The translations under genes and the position numbers were made by a program. A stretch of DNA of 23,872 nucleotides from JANNRA01 sp031401035 (GTDB taxonomy: Bacteria; Desulfobacterota; Binatia; HRBIN30; CADEER01). The stretch lies in assembly GCA_031401035.1 (NCBI GenBank), contig JANNRA010000140.1, forward strand, positions 1 to 23,872, written 5' to 3'. How positions within the stretch are numbered: position 1 is the first letter of the stretch; each line of letters opens with the position of its first letter. The notes below the pieces were generated by a model, which was not told the DNA's origin, ran no database searches, and saw only the letters and a program-made list of their open reading frames with translations. Shown here piece by piece: positions 6,153 to 14,579 of this stretch.

Positions 6153-7595
6153 ATGAACCGACGGCACCAGATGATGACATGGACGAGCGTCTGCGCGGTG
6201 GCACTGCTGCTGAGCAGCCCGGCGCCGGCCAAGGAGCGCGCCAAGATCGACGGTCTGCTCGCCAACACCGGCGCCGTCGCCGGCGCCGCGGGCCGCGTCA
6301 AGGCGATACTGTCGTCCGGAAAGTCGCGTCTGCAGATGCGGCTCAGCGGCCTCGCCCCGTCAACCGCGCACACGCTGCTGGTCGGCGGGATCGCCGAGGC
6401 GACCTTCGCGACCAGCAGCGGCGGCACCGCGACGGTGCGCTTCCAGTCGTCGCCGACGGGTTCCTCGCTGCCGCTCGACTTCGACCCGCGCGGCGAGGCG
6501 ATCGCGGTGGAGGACGGCGGCGTTGACGTGCTGGAGATGGTCTTCTCGGGCGCCGGCGAGCCGAGCGGAACCGTCGTCGACGAGCGCACCGACTTGACGC
6601 CGACCGCCGCCGCGCCGGGCGGCAGGGCCGAGGCGCGCTACCGCCAGAAGAGCGACGGGCGCCGCACGTTCAAGGTGGAGCTCGAGGACGTCGCCGCGGG
6701 CGACTACGACCTCTACGTCGGCGGCGTGCTGCGCGCGACGATCGCGGTCGGCGCCGCGGAGGGCGAGGTGGAGTTCGACTCGGCCGCCAGCCCGCCCAAG
6801 CTGCCGCTCGATTTCGACCCGCGCGGCGCGGTGATCGACGTCCAGCAGGGCGCCACGACGGTGTTCTCCGGCGTCATGGCGGCGCAGGCGCCGGGCGTCA
6901 ACGCCTGCACCGGCAGCGAGTCCGAGGAGACGGTGACTTCCACCGGCGTCGATCCGGACGGCTCGGCGCAGGCGCGCCTGCGCACCAAGGACGACTGCGA
7001 GCGCGACTTTCAGGTGGAGATCGAGGACGTGCCGACCGGCGCCTACGACGTCTACGTCGGCGGCGTGCTGCGCGGCGTCCTCACCGTCGTCGACACCGGC
7101 TTCGGCATCGAGGGCGAGCTCGAGTTCGACACTGATCCGGACGATCCCGGCGAGCTGCTGCTCGACTTCGATCCCACCGGCGCCGCCGTCGAGGTGCGCC
7201 AGGGCGCGACGGTGTTCTTCTCCAGCGCTTTCACCGGCGGCGGCGGGGGCGGCGGCGGGGCGTGCACGGCGGAGGAGACCGAGGTGCCGCTGCTCAACAG
7301 CGGCGCCGATGGCGATGCCAAGGGGAAGGCGCGTTACCGCCTGGAGAGCGATTGCGACGACGACTTCCGCGTCGAAGCGGAGGATCTTCCGCTCGGCGTC
7401 TACGACCTGCGCGTCGGCGGCGTCGTCCAGGGCACGCTCACCGTCGCGCTCGTCGATGGCGAGCCAGAGGGCGAGCTCGAGTTCGACAACGACCCCGACG
7501 AGCTCGGCGAGCTGCCGCTGACCTTCGACCCGCGCGGCCAGCTGATCGAGATCGTGCAGGGCGGGACGGTCTACCTCGACCGCGTCTTCCCCTGA
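6153..7595 (+). CDS. Secreted protein with four tandem copies of an unnamed module
   Basis: This encodes 480 residues. The ribosome site AGGGAGGA (6138-6145) is 7 nt from the ATG at 6153 and only about 1 nt from the ATG at 6147, so 6153 is chosen. A signal segment (about 10-27) precedes four modules at about residues 31-131, 141-243, 251-361 and 370-479. A module core reads roughly as VEIEDVPxGxYDLYVGGV, then GELEFDxDPD, then LPLDFDPRG, then a QGxTVFF strand. Modules 3 and 4 have Cys pairs 30 residues apart (C252/C282, C371/C401); modules 1 and 2 have none. A Gly-rich linker (362-369) separates modules 3 and 4. Module 1 is the most diverged. One related module lies in the 358-1077 protein. 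It is probably an extracellular or surface beta-rich protein; I do not know its function. Confidence 0.8.
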   Translation: MNRRHQMMTWTSVCAVALLLSSPAPAKERAKIDGLLANTGAVAGAAGRVKAILSSGKSRLQMRLSGLAPSTAHTLLVGGIAEATFATSSGGTATVRFQSSPTGSSLPLDFDPRGEAIAVEDGGVDVLEMVFSGAGEPSGTVVDERTDLTPTAAAPGGRAEARYRQKSDGRRTFKVELEDVAAGDYDLYVGGVLRATIAVGAAEGEVEFDSAASPPKLPLDFDPRGAVIDVQQGATTVFSGVMAAQAPGVNACTGSESEETVTSTGVDPDGSAQARLRTKDDCERDFQVEIEDVPTGAYDVYVGGVLRGVLTVVDTGFGIEGELEFDTDPDDPGELLLDFDPTGAAVEVRQGATVFFSSAFTGGGGGGGGACTAEETEVPLLNSGADGDAKGKARYRLESDCDDDFRVEAEDLPLGVYDLRVGGVVQGTLTVALVDGEPEGELEFDNDPDELGELPLTFDPRGQLIEIVQGGTVYLDRVFP

Positions 7596-7598
7596 GCC

Positions 7599-7699
7599 TG
7601 TGGAGTGCGGCGCGTGAGCGCCGCTGGCCCGGTGCGCCGCGTCAGCGGCGTTCGCGCGCCGCCTCTCGAGCCAGCGGCGCTTACGCGCCGCGCTCCACA
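7599..7699. repeat. Long intergenic inverted repeat with 30-nt arms
   Basis: The arms 7599-7628 and 7670-7699 are reverse complements at 28 of 30 positions and enclose 41 nt that hold a smaller hairpin (CGCCGC-GTCA-GCGGCG). The element fills most of the gap between the four-repeat gene and the response regulator. It may terminate the strongly driven upstream transcript or limit read-through into the regulator. No open frame or transposase gene accompanies it. Confidence 0.7.
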
Positions 7700-7720
7700 T
7701 CCGCTAGGCTGGTCTGGCAC

Positions 7721-9091
<1,371 letters not shown>

Positions 9092-9104
9092 CCGCGCAGG
9101 TGCG

Positions 9105-10616
9105 TCACGACACGCGCTGGCGGCGCGTCAGGGCGGCGGCGGTGATGGCGACGCAGGCCCAGGCGAAGAGGTCGCCGACGCGCGTGTAGACCGTCAGGTC
9201 GGTGCGCGGGACGATGGCCACCACGGCGCTGGCGGGCTCGCCGGGCGGCAGCAGCGCGACGACGGCGCCGCGCGGGTCGATGACGGCGCTCAGGCCGGTG
9301 TTGGTGACGCGAACCAGCGGGCGGCGCGTCTCGACGGCGCGAAACAGCGTCGCGCGCAGATGCTGGGTGAGGGCGGCGCGGTCGCCGAACCAGTCATCGT
9401 TGGAGATGTTGACCAGGAAGGTCGCGCCGTCGCGCGCCGCGGCACGCGCCAGATCGGGAAAGATCGCCTCCCAGCAGATCAGTACGGCGAAGGGCTGCTC
9501 GGCGACGCGGAAGGTCGCCGGGCCGTCGCCCGGCGCATAGGCGTCATCGTGCCCAGGCCCGCGCGCCGCCAGCCAGCCGAGCGGCGCCGTCTCAGCAAAC
9601 GGCGTCAGGCGCTGCTTGTCGTAGGTGCCGCGCACCGCGCCGGCGTCGTCGAGCAGGAAGGCGGCGTTGCGGAAGGTCGCGCGCCCCGGCGCGACCTCGA
9701 CGGCGCGCGGCGCGCCGAGCAGCAGCGCCTGCCCGGGAGTGAGCCCGCCCGCCGCCTCGGCGAGCAGCGCCGGGGTGCCCGGCAGCGCGAAGCCGAGCGC
9801 GTTCTCCGGCCACACGACCAGCTGCGGCTGCTCGCCGCGCGTCGCCTCCGTCAGGCGCGCCAGGCGGCGGCGCGCCGCCGGCAGACGGGCCAGCGAGCGG
9901 CGCTCGCGCACGGCGAGATCGGGCTGGATGAGCGCCACGCGCAGTGCCGCTCCAGCGCCGCCATCCGCCGGCAGCGCGTCTGCCGCGCCGTAGGCGAGCG
10001 CCGCGAGCAGCGCCAGCGCCGCCAGCCCGGCGGGTGCCAGCGCGTACCGCCATCCGCGCCGCCGGCGTGCGACGGCGAGCGCCAAGGCGACGTTGCCCAT
10101 CGCCACCAGGAACGAGATGCCGAAGACGCCCGCCAGATCGGCGACCTGGATGAGCCCGCCGCGCGCCCATTGCGAGTGGCCGAGCAACACCCAGGGGCAG
10201 CCGTAGCCGATCTCGGCGCGCGCCAGCTCGCACGCCACCCACGCCGCCGGTACGACGACGACGGCTGCGGGGGTGCGCGCCCAGCCGCGCGCCAGCGCGG
10301 CGAAGGCGGCGAAGTACAGCACGCCGAAGAGCTGTGGGATGACGAAGGCGAGCAGCGCCGGCACCAGCCAGGCGGATTGCAGGTAGCGCGCCGCCGCTTC
10401 GAAGATCGACGGCGTGGTGAGCCCGTTGCAGGCGATGGTGCCGGCGAGCCAGCCGAGCAGGGCGGCGCGCCGCCACGGTTGGTCGCGGATGGCAAGCAAG
10501 AGCGGCACCAGCGCCAGCCAGGCGAGCGGCGCCCAGTCGAGGGGTGGGAAAGCGGCGAGGTAGAGCAGGCCGCTGAGGCCGGCCAGGTTCGCGGCGGTGA
10601 GGGGGCGCAGCGGCAC
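9105..10616 (-). CDS. lnt: Apolipoprotein N-acyltransferase
   Basis: This encodes 503 residues from a GTG start. It transfers a third acyl chain to the N-terminal Cys of lipoproteins in the inner membrane, the last step of lipoprotein maturation. An N-terminal block of membrane helices (about 8-210) is followed by the nitrilase-like periplasmic domain (about 223-470) and a last helix (about 482-497). The catalytic triad is visible: E271 in VVWPENALGF, K334 in TYDKQRLTPF and C381 in VLICWEAIFPD. The length fits the family. The gene starts 9 nt after the stop of a small exported-protein gene, so the two probably share a transcript. Its client in this window includes the outer-membrane lipoprotein channel at 19247-20653. 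Confidence 0.95.
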   Translation of the reverse strand: MPLRPLTAANLAGLSGLLYLAAFPPLDWAPLAWLALVPLLLAIRDQPWRRAALLGWLAGTIACNGLTTPSIFEAAARYLQSAWLVPALLAFVIPQLFGVLYFAAFAALARGWARTPAAVVVVPAAWVACELARAEIGYGCPWVLLGHSQWARGGLIQVADLAGVFGISFLVAMGNVALALAVARRRRGWRYALAPAGLAALALLAALAYGAADALPADGGAGAALRVALIQPDLAVRERRSLARLPAARRRLARLTEATRGEQPQLVVWPENALGFALPGTPALLAEAAGGLTPGQALLLGAPRAVEVAPGRATFRNAAFLLDDAGAVRGTYDKQRLTPFAETAPLGWLAARGPGHDDAYAPGDGPATFRVAEQPFAVLICWEAIFPDLARAAARDGATFLVNISNDDWFGDRAALTQHLRATLFRAVETRRPLVRVTNTGLSAVIDPRGAVVALLPPGEPASAVVAIVPRTDLTVYTRVGDLFAWACVAITAAALTRRQRVS

Positions 10617-10625
10617 CAGCCGTCC

Positions 10626-10967
10626 CTATTGCTCCGCCATCGCCAGGGCGCGGTTCTTGTGCGCCTCGGCCAGCAGCTCGTAGTGCTGACGCGTCTGGCG
10701 CGCCGCCTTGAGCAGCTCGCGCGCCTGCCGCTGCAGCGCTTCGTAGGGCTTGCCCTCGAGGGCCATGTAGGCGCGGAACAACTCGTCGTAGACGGCGATG
10801 CGCGGCGCCTCTGCCGCGGCCCTGCGCCGGTAGTACTGCGACAGGGCGAGTTCGTCCGCCGCCGTGCTGGCGCCGCGCACGCGCGCGACGACGTCGGCGT
10901 CGGTGACTGGGGGCCCCGGGGTGAGGGTGGCGGCGACGAGCAGGGCGGTGAGGATCAGAGTTCGCAT
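10626..10967 (-). CDS. Small exported helical protein upstream of lnt
   Basis: This encodes 113 residues. A signal segment (1-20, LILTALLVAATLTPG) precedes a charged, strongly helical mature region with STAADELALSQYYRRRAAAEA (34-53) and a long Arg/Gln/Ala helix to the end. It resembles the 122-residue protein at 14109-14477 in signal, TAAD-x-x-ALxxYxRxxA motif and helical content, so the two look like paralogues. It contains no Cys in the mature part. The function is not known to me; a periplasmic helical protein is the safest description. lnt follows 9 nt downstream. I see no strong ribosome site. Confidence 0.7.
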   Translation of the reverse strand: MRTLILTALLVAATLTPGPPVTDADVVARVRGASTAADELALSQYYRRRAAAEAPRIAVYDELFRAYMALEGKPYEALQRQARELLKAARQTRQHYELLAEAHKNRALAMAEQ

Positions 10968-11098
10968 GGCGGCAGGATAGGGGAATCGGACGGGGAAAGT
11001 GGAGGGCGCGGCTCCGCCGCGCCGCGTTGGATACGGCACGGCGCCGCCGCCCCTGCGGCGGTTGCATTCCCGGCGCCGCCGCTCCATCTGCTGCGCTC
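10968..11098. other. Divergent intergenic region with a GC hairpin
   Basis: This gap separates two divergent genes. It contains a 7-bp perfect stem (11005-11011 with 11017-11023, loop CTCCG) within the GGAGGGCG-type sequence also seen at other junctions. No recognisable promoter consensus stands out in either direction. Confidence 0.4.
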
Positions 11099-11592
11099 AT
11101 GTGGTCCGGCGGCTTCGAGTTCGGCGATCTGTGGGCCGCCTACCACGGCCCGGCAGGCGAGAACGCGCCGCACGCGCACGTCGCCGTGCAGGTGGCGATC
11201 GCCGCCGCGGCGCCACCGCGCGTCGAGCTCGACGACGGCGTGGTGCTCGCCGGCGCGGTCATCGTCGTCGGGCCGCTGGTGCCGCATCGCCTCACGCCGA
11301 CGCTCGGGCCGCTCGGCCTGCTCTACCTCGCGCCGCAGGCGCCGCTGGCGGCGGCGCTGCTGGCGACGATTCGGCCGGCGCGCGCCGCCGCCGCGGTGGG
11401 ACTCTCGGCGCCGCGCCTGCGCGCCCTCGCACGCCGCCAGTTGCACGCGCCGCTGTCGCAGTGGCTGCTGTGGCGCAAGCTCGAGCGCGCCGCCCGGGCG
11501 CTGGCGGCTTCGCCGACCAGGCGCATTTCACGCGCACCATGCGGCGCATGTTCGGTGTCACGCCGACCGCCGCGGCCGTGGCGCTGCGCTGA
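11099..11592 (+). pseudogene. AraC-family regulator broken by a small frameshifting deletion
   Basis: From the ATG at 11099 the frame encodes an AraC-type N-terminal cupin-like sensor (FEFGDLWAAYHGPAGENAPHAH) and continues into the first helix-turn-helix as LLWRKLERAARALA. At about 11500 the AraC signature moves to another frame, where GGFADQAHFTRTMRRMFGVTP (split: GGFADQAHFTR at 11503-11535, then TMRRMFGVTP) runs to the TGA at 11590-11592. Intact AraC proteins have about 11-12 more residues between these points, including the first recognition helix. A deletion of about 34-38 nt, not a multiple of three, explains both the gap and the shift. A short repeat such as CTGGCGG could have promoted it. 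The original frame otherwise runs on into the next gene. A sequencing or assembly error is the alternative. Confidence 0.72.
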
Positions 11593-11645
11593 GGGGGCGA
11601 GCGGTTCGTTCAAGACGGCGCCGGCGGCGCGACGTACGGGGGCGC

Positions 11646-12473
11646 ATGGCTCTCTTGCGCGCGGCGTATGCGCCGCTGTTCTTCCTCGGCTTCCTGGCCG
11701 CCGGACTCGCCGTCCATTCGCCGGTGTTGCTGGCGCCGTTGCTTGGCGCCGCCATCCTGGCATCGTTGGCGGCGGAACGCCTGGCGCCCTACGAGCCGCA
11801 GTGGAACCGCTCGCACGGCGACGCTGGGCGCGACCTCGCCCACGCGCTGGTCAACGAGCTGTCCAACGCCGGCGCGGTGCTGTTGCTGCCGCTGCTCGCC
11901 GCCCTGGCGCCGGACAGCGGTCTGTGGCCGCACGGCTGGCCGCGCTGGGCGCAGCTCGGCCTGGCGGTGCTCGTCGCCGACTGCGGCATCACCGTCGCCC
12001 ATTACGCCAGCCACCGCAGCGCGCTGCTGTGGCGGCTGCACGCGGTGCACCACTCGGTGCGCCGTCTGTACGGTTTCAACGGGTTGATGAAACACCCACT
12101 GCACCAGGCGATCGAGCTGACCGTGGGGACGATGCCGCTGCTGCTGCTCGGGATGCCACAGGAGATCGCCTGGCTGCTCGCCTATGCCGTCGCCATCCAG
12201 TTGTTGCTGCAGCACTCGAACGTCGACATGCGCCTCGGCCCACTGGTCTACGGTTGGGCGGTGGCGCCGGCGCACCGCTTCCATCACCTCGCCTCGGCGA
12301 CCGACGGCGACGTCAACTTCGGCCTGTTCACGACGCTGTGGGACCACCTGCTCGGGACCTTCGCCCTGCGCCGGGTGACGCCGCGCGCCGGCGAGCTCGG
12401 CATCGCCGACCGCCCGCAGTACCCGCAGACCTACCTGGCGCAGTTGCGCGCCCCGTTTGCGTCGGCGCCGTGA
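11646..12473 (+). CDS. Sterol desaturase / fatty acid hydroxylase family membrane di-iron protein
   Basis: This encodes 275 residues with several membrane helices (about 8-42, 74-89, 103-118, 155-190). The metal-binding His clusters of the family are present: H119-x3-H123 (HYASH), H132-x2-HH (HAVHH, 132-136) and H210-x2-HH (HRFHH, 210-214), plus H150, H153 and H190. Such enzymes use a di-iron centre and O2 to hydroxylate or desaturate lipids or sterols in the membrane. The substrate cannot be told here. The ATG at 11646 is preceded by GGGGG. It lies 53 nt after the broken AraC gene, which may once have controlled it. The last coding bases form the left arm of a 24-bp perfect hairpin. Confidence 0.88.
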   Translation: MALLRAAYAPLFFLGFLAAGLAVHSPVLLAPLLGAAILASLAAERLAPYEPQWNRSHGDAGRDLAHALVNELSNAGAVLLLPLLAALAPDSGLWPHGWPRWAQLGLAVLVADCGITVAHYASHRSALLWRLHAVHHSVRRLYGFNGLMKHPLHQAIELTVGTMPLLLLGMPQEIAWLLAYAVAIQLLLQHSNVDMRLGPLVYGWAVAPAHRFHHLASATDGDVNFGLFTTLWDHLLGTFALRRVTPRAGELGIADRPQYPQTYLAQLRAPFASAP

Positions 12474-12508
12474 GGGGGGCGACGCCCTCACGGCGCCGAC
12501 GCAAACGG
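12453..12508. terminator. Perfect 24-bp stem between two convergent genes
   Basis: The arm 12453-12476 is the exact reverse complement of 12485-12508, with an 8-nt loop. The left arm includes the last seven codons and the TGA of the desaturase gene. The right arm lies just past the stop of the aldehyde dehydrogenase gene. The position suits a bidirectional terminator, though there is no T-tract on either side. Confidence 0.75.
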
Positions 12509-12521
12509 AAGCGGAGGGCGC

Positions 12522-13958
12522 CTACGGCTTGTAGCGGATCAGCAGATCCAACACGCGGCGCGTGCGCGGTGCGTAGGGCGGGTAGAACAGGTGCAGCAGG
12601 GACAGGCGCGGGTTGGTGAACACCGGGCGCAGCTTGGAGAACTCGAGGAAGCCCTCGTAGCCGTGGTAGTGGCCCATGCCGCTGGCGCCGATGCCGCCGA
12701 ACGGCATGTCGTGCTGCGCCACATGCAGCATGCAGTTGTTCACCGTCACGCCGCCGGAGATGGTCGAGTAGACGAGCTTGTCGCGCGCCGCGGCGTCATT
12801 GGTGAAGATGTAGAAGCCGAGCGGCCGGTCGCGGCCGTTGACGTAGGCGATGACCTCGTCGAGGTGGGTGTACGTTTTCACCGGCAGCAGCGGACCGAAG
12901 ATCTCGTCCTGCATGATGGTCATGTCGTCGGTGGCGCCGAGGACCATGTGCGGCGGGATCTTGCGCAGCGCGTCGTTGAACCCCATCTCGGGCACCAGCG
13001 AGATCACTTCGCCGCCCTTCTGCCGCGCGTCGTCGAGCGTCGCGCGCAGGCGGCGGTACGACTTCTCGTCGATCACCGAGGTGTAGCTCGGCTGGTTCGT
13101 GTCCGGGTAGCGCTGCGGCATGATGCGCTTCGCCGCGGCGACGAAGGCGTCGCGCTTGGCGGCTGGGACGAAGAGGTAGTCAGGCGCCAGGCAGGTCTGG
13201 CCGGCGTTGAGGAACTTGGCGTAGAGGATGCGCGCCGCGGCCTCGTCGACGTCGAAGTCGTCGCACAGCACGGTCGGCGACTTGCCGCCGAGTTCGAGCG
13301 TCACCGGGGTCAGATTCTCGGCCGCCGAGCGCATGACCGTGCGGCCGGCGTCGGCCGAGCCGGTGAAGATGATGTGGTCGTAGGGAAGGGTCGAGAAGTC
13401 CTGCGCGCGCACGCCGGGCAGGATGGCGAGCACCTCCTCGGGGAAGACGGCGGCGCACTTCTCGGCCAGCAGCCGGCAGAGGTGCTGCGAGTTGCTCGCC
13501 ATCTTCACCATGGCGCGGTTGCCGGCGGCGAGGACGCTGGTCAGCGGGCCGGCGGTGAGGAAGAGCGGGTAGTTCCACGGCGAGACGACGCCGACGACGC
13601 CCTTCGGCATCGGGATGAGGCGGTTCTTACCGGTGGCGAACAGGATCGAGACGTGGCGGCGCTGCGGGCGCATCCACTTCTTCAGCTTGCGGCGCGCGTC
13701 GCGGATGCCGTCGACGCTGGTGAACAGCTCGGCCATCAGGGTCTCTTCGACGGCGCGGTGGCCGAAGTCGGCGCTGATCGCCTCGGCAATCGCCGTCGCG
13801 TTGTCGACCAGCACCCGTTCGAGCTTGCGCAGGTTCTCGCGGCGCTCCTCGTAGGAGGGGTACGGGGCGGCGAGGTAGGCCTGCCGTTGCAGGGTGAAGA
13901 CGCGCTGCGCCTCGTTCTGCGCCGGGTCGATCCGCCGCAGTTGTGCCGTCTGTGCCAT
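12522..13958 (-). CDS. Aldehyde dehydrogenase, coniferyl aldehyde dehydrogenase type
   Basis: This encodes 478 residues, starting at an ATG preceded by GGAGGTTTCGCG. It oxidises an aldehyde to the acid with NAD(P)+. The catalytic Cys is C256 (NAGQTCLAPDY), the general base E222 (TLELGGKSP) and the oxyanion Asn N129 (SPWNYP). The cofactor motif EIFGPLLPV begins at E352. The N-terminal ISADFGHRAVEETLMAELF and the ARRKLKKWMRPQRR segment are characteristic of coniferyl/long-chain aldehyde dehydrogenases close to CalB. A hydrophobic, basic C-terminal tail (about 450-478) suggests membrane association. The true substrate could be an aromatic or a fatty aldehyde; the neighbouring desaturase-family gene fits lipid metabolism weakly. 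Confidence 0.93.
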   Translation of the reverse strand: MAQTAQLRRIDPAQNEAQRVFTLQRQAYLAAPYPSYEERRENLRKLERVLVDNATAIAEAISADFGHRAVEETLMAELFTSVDGIRDARRKLKKWMRPQRRHVSILFATGKNRLIPMPKGVVGVVSPWNYPLFLTAGPLTSVLAAGNRAMVKMASNSQHLCRLLAEKCAAVFPEEVLAILPGVRAQDFSTLPYDHIIFTGSADAGRTVMRSAAENLTPVTLELGGKSPTVLCDDFDVDEAAARILYAKFLNAGQTCLAPDYLFVPAAKRDAFVAAAKRIMPQRYPDTNQPSYTSVIDEKSYRRLRATLDDARQKGGEVISLVPEMGFNDALRKIPPHMVLGATDDMTIMQDEIFGPLLPVKTYTHLDEVIAYVNGRDRPLGFYIFTNDAAARDKLVYSTISGGVTVNNCMLHVAQHDMPFGGIGASGMGHYHGYEGFLEFSKLRPVFTNPRLSLLHLFYPPYAPRTRRVLDLLIRYKP

Positions 13959-14045
13959 CGCGAAACCTCCAACGATATCTCTACCACCCTCGCCGCGCTT
14001 GTCACGCCGGTGCGTCCCTGTCGCCCTGCCCACGCCTGCAGCTGG

Positions 14046-14079
14046 CAGGCCCCGGCGTAGCTTCCTACGCCGGGGCCTG
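14046..14079. terminator. Perfect 15-bp hairpin with 4-nt loop
   Basis: 14046-14060 and 14065-14079 are exact reverse complements around CTTC. On the minus strand it lies 30 nt past the stop of the small exported-protein gene and before the aldehyde dehydrogenase gene, where a terminator is expected. It lacks a following T-run. Confidence 0.7.
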
Positions 14080-14108
14080 GGCGGGCTTCCCCGCGCCCCC
14101 TCGTCGGC

Positions 14109-14477
14109 TCAGTGCGGTTGCGCGCTGACTGCTTTGGCCATGCCGTCCTGTTCGCTGGCCATGGTGCGGTAGTCCGCGGCGAGCTCATCGTAGCGCTTGA
14201 TCAGCCGCCGGCAGTGGGCGTCCCACACCGAGCTGCCCTTGCCGGGCTGACTCAGCAGCATCGACTGATGCTTCTGGGCGAGCTTGTCGGCGTCCTTGGC
14301 GGCGGCGCGGAAATACTCCGCCAGCGCCTGGTGATCGGCGGCAGTCGTCGCCGCGTTCACCATCGCCCCGACGTTGTCGTCGGTGATCGTCTCGGCGCGC
14401 GCCGCGGGCACGGCGGCCGCGCTGAGGATTGCCGCGCAGGCGGCGACGGCAAGTGCCTTACCAAAATGATTTCGCAT
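14109..14477 (-). CDS. Small exported helical protein, paralogue of the 10626 gene
   Basis: This encodes 122 residues from an ATG preceded by GGAGG. A clear signal peptide (about 8-28, ending AARA) precedes a helical mature domain with TTAADHQALAEYFRAAAKDAD (44-64) and RRLIKRYDELAADYRTMA (90-107). It matches the protein at 10626-10967 in its TAAD motif and layout, but has one Cys (C89) in a DAHC context. The mature protein is hydrophilic and probably periplasmic. It lies between the aldehyde dehydrogenase gene and the end of the metal efflux operon, all on the minus strand, with hairpin-bounded spacing on its 3' side. I cannot assign a function. Confidence 0.78.
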   Translation of the reverse strand: MRNHFGKALAVAACAAILSAAAVPAARAETITDDNVGAMVNAATTAADHQALAEYFRAAAKDADKLAQKHQSMLLSQPGKGSSVWDAHCRRLIKRYDELAADYRTMASEQDGMAKAVSAQPH

Positions 14478-14579
14478 GGTCGGGTCCTCCACTGAGAGTG
14501 AGTTGGGGTCCAGGATTTGGACGCAAAGAGCCTACACCGGCTGCGGCGGAGCGCGAGTGGGGTGACAGAAACGCATCAT

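Noticed and set aside
358..7595. PEP-CTERM or similar sorting signal on the secreted proteins
   Set aside because: None of the four C-termini has a PEP motif followed by a hydrophobic helix and basic end.
7599..7699. Terminal inverted repeats of a small insertion sequence
   Set aside because: Only 41 nt lie between the arms, there is no transposase fragment, and no flanking target duplication was seen.
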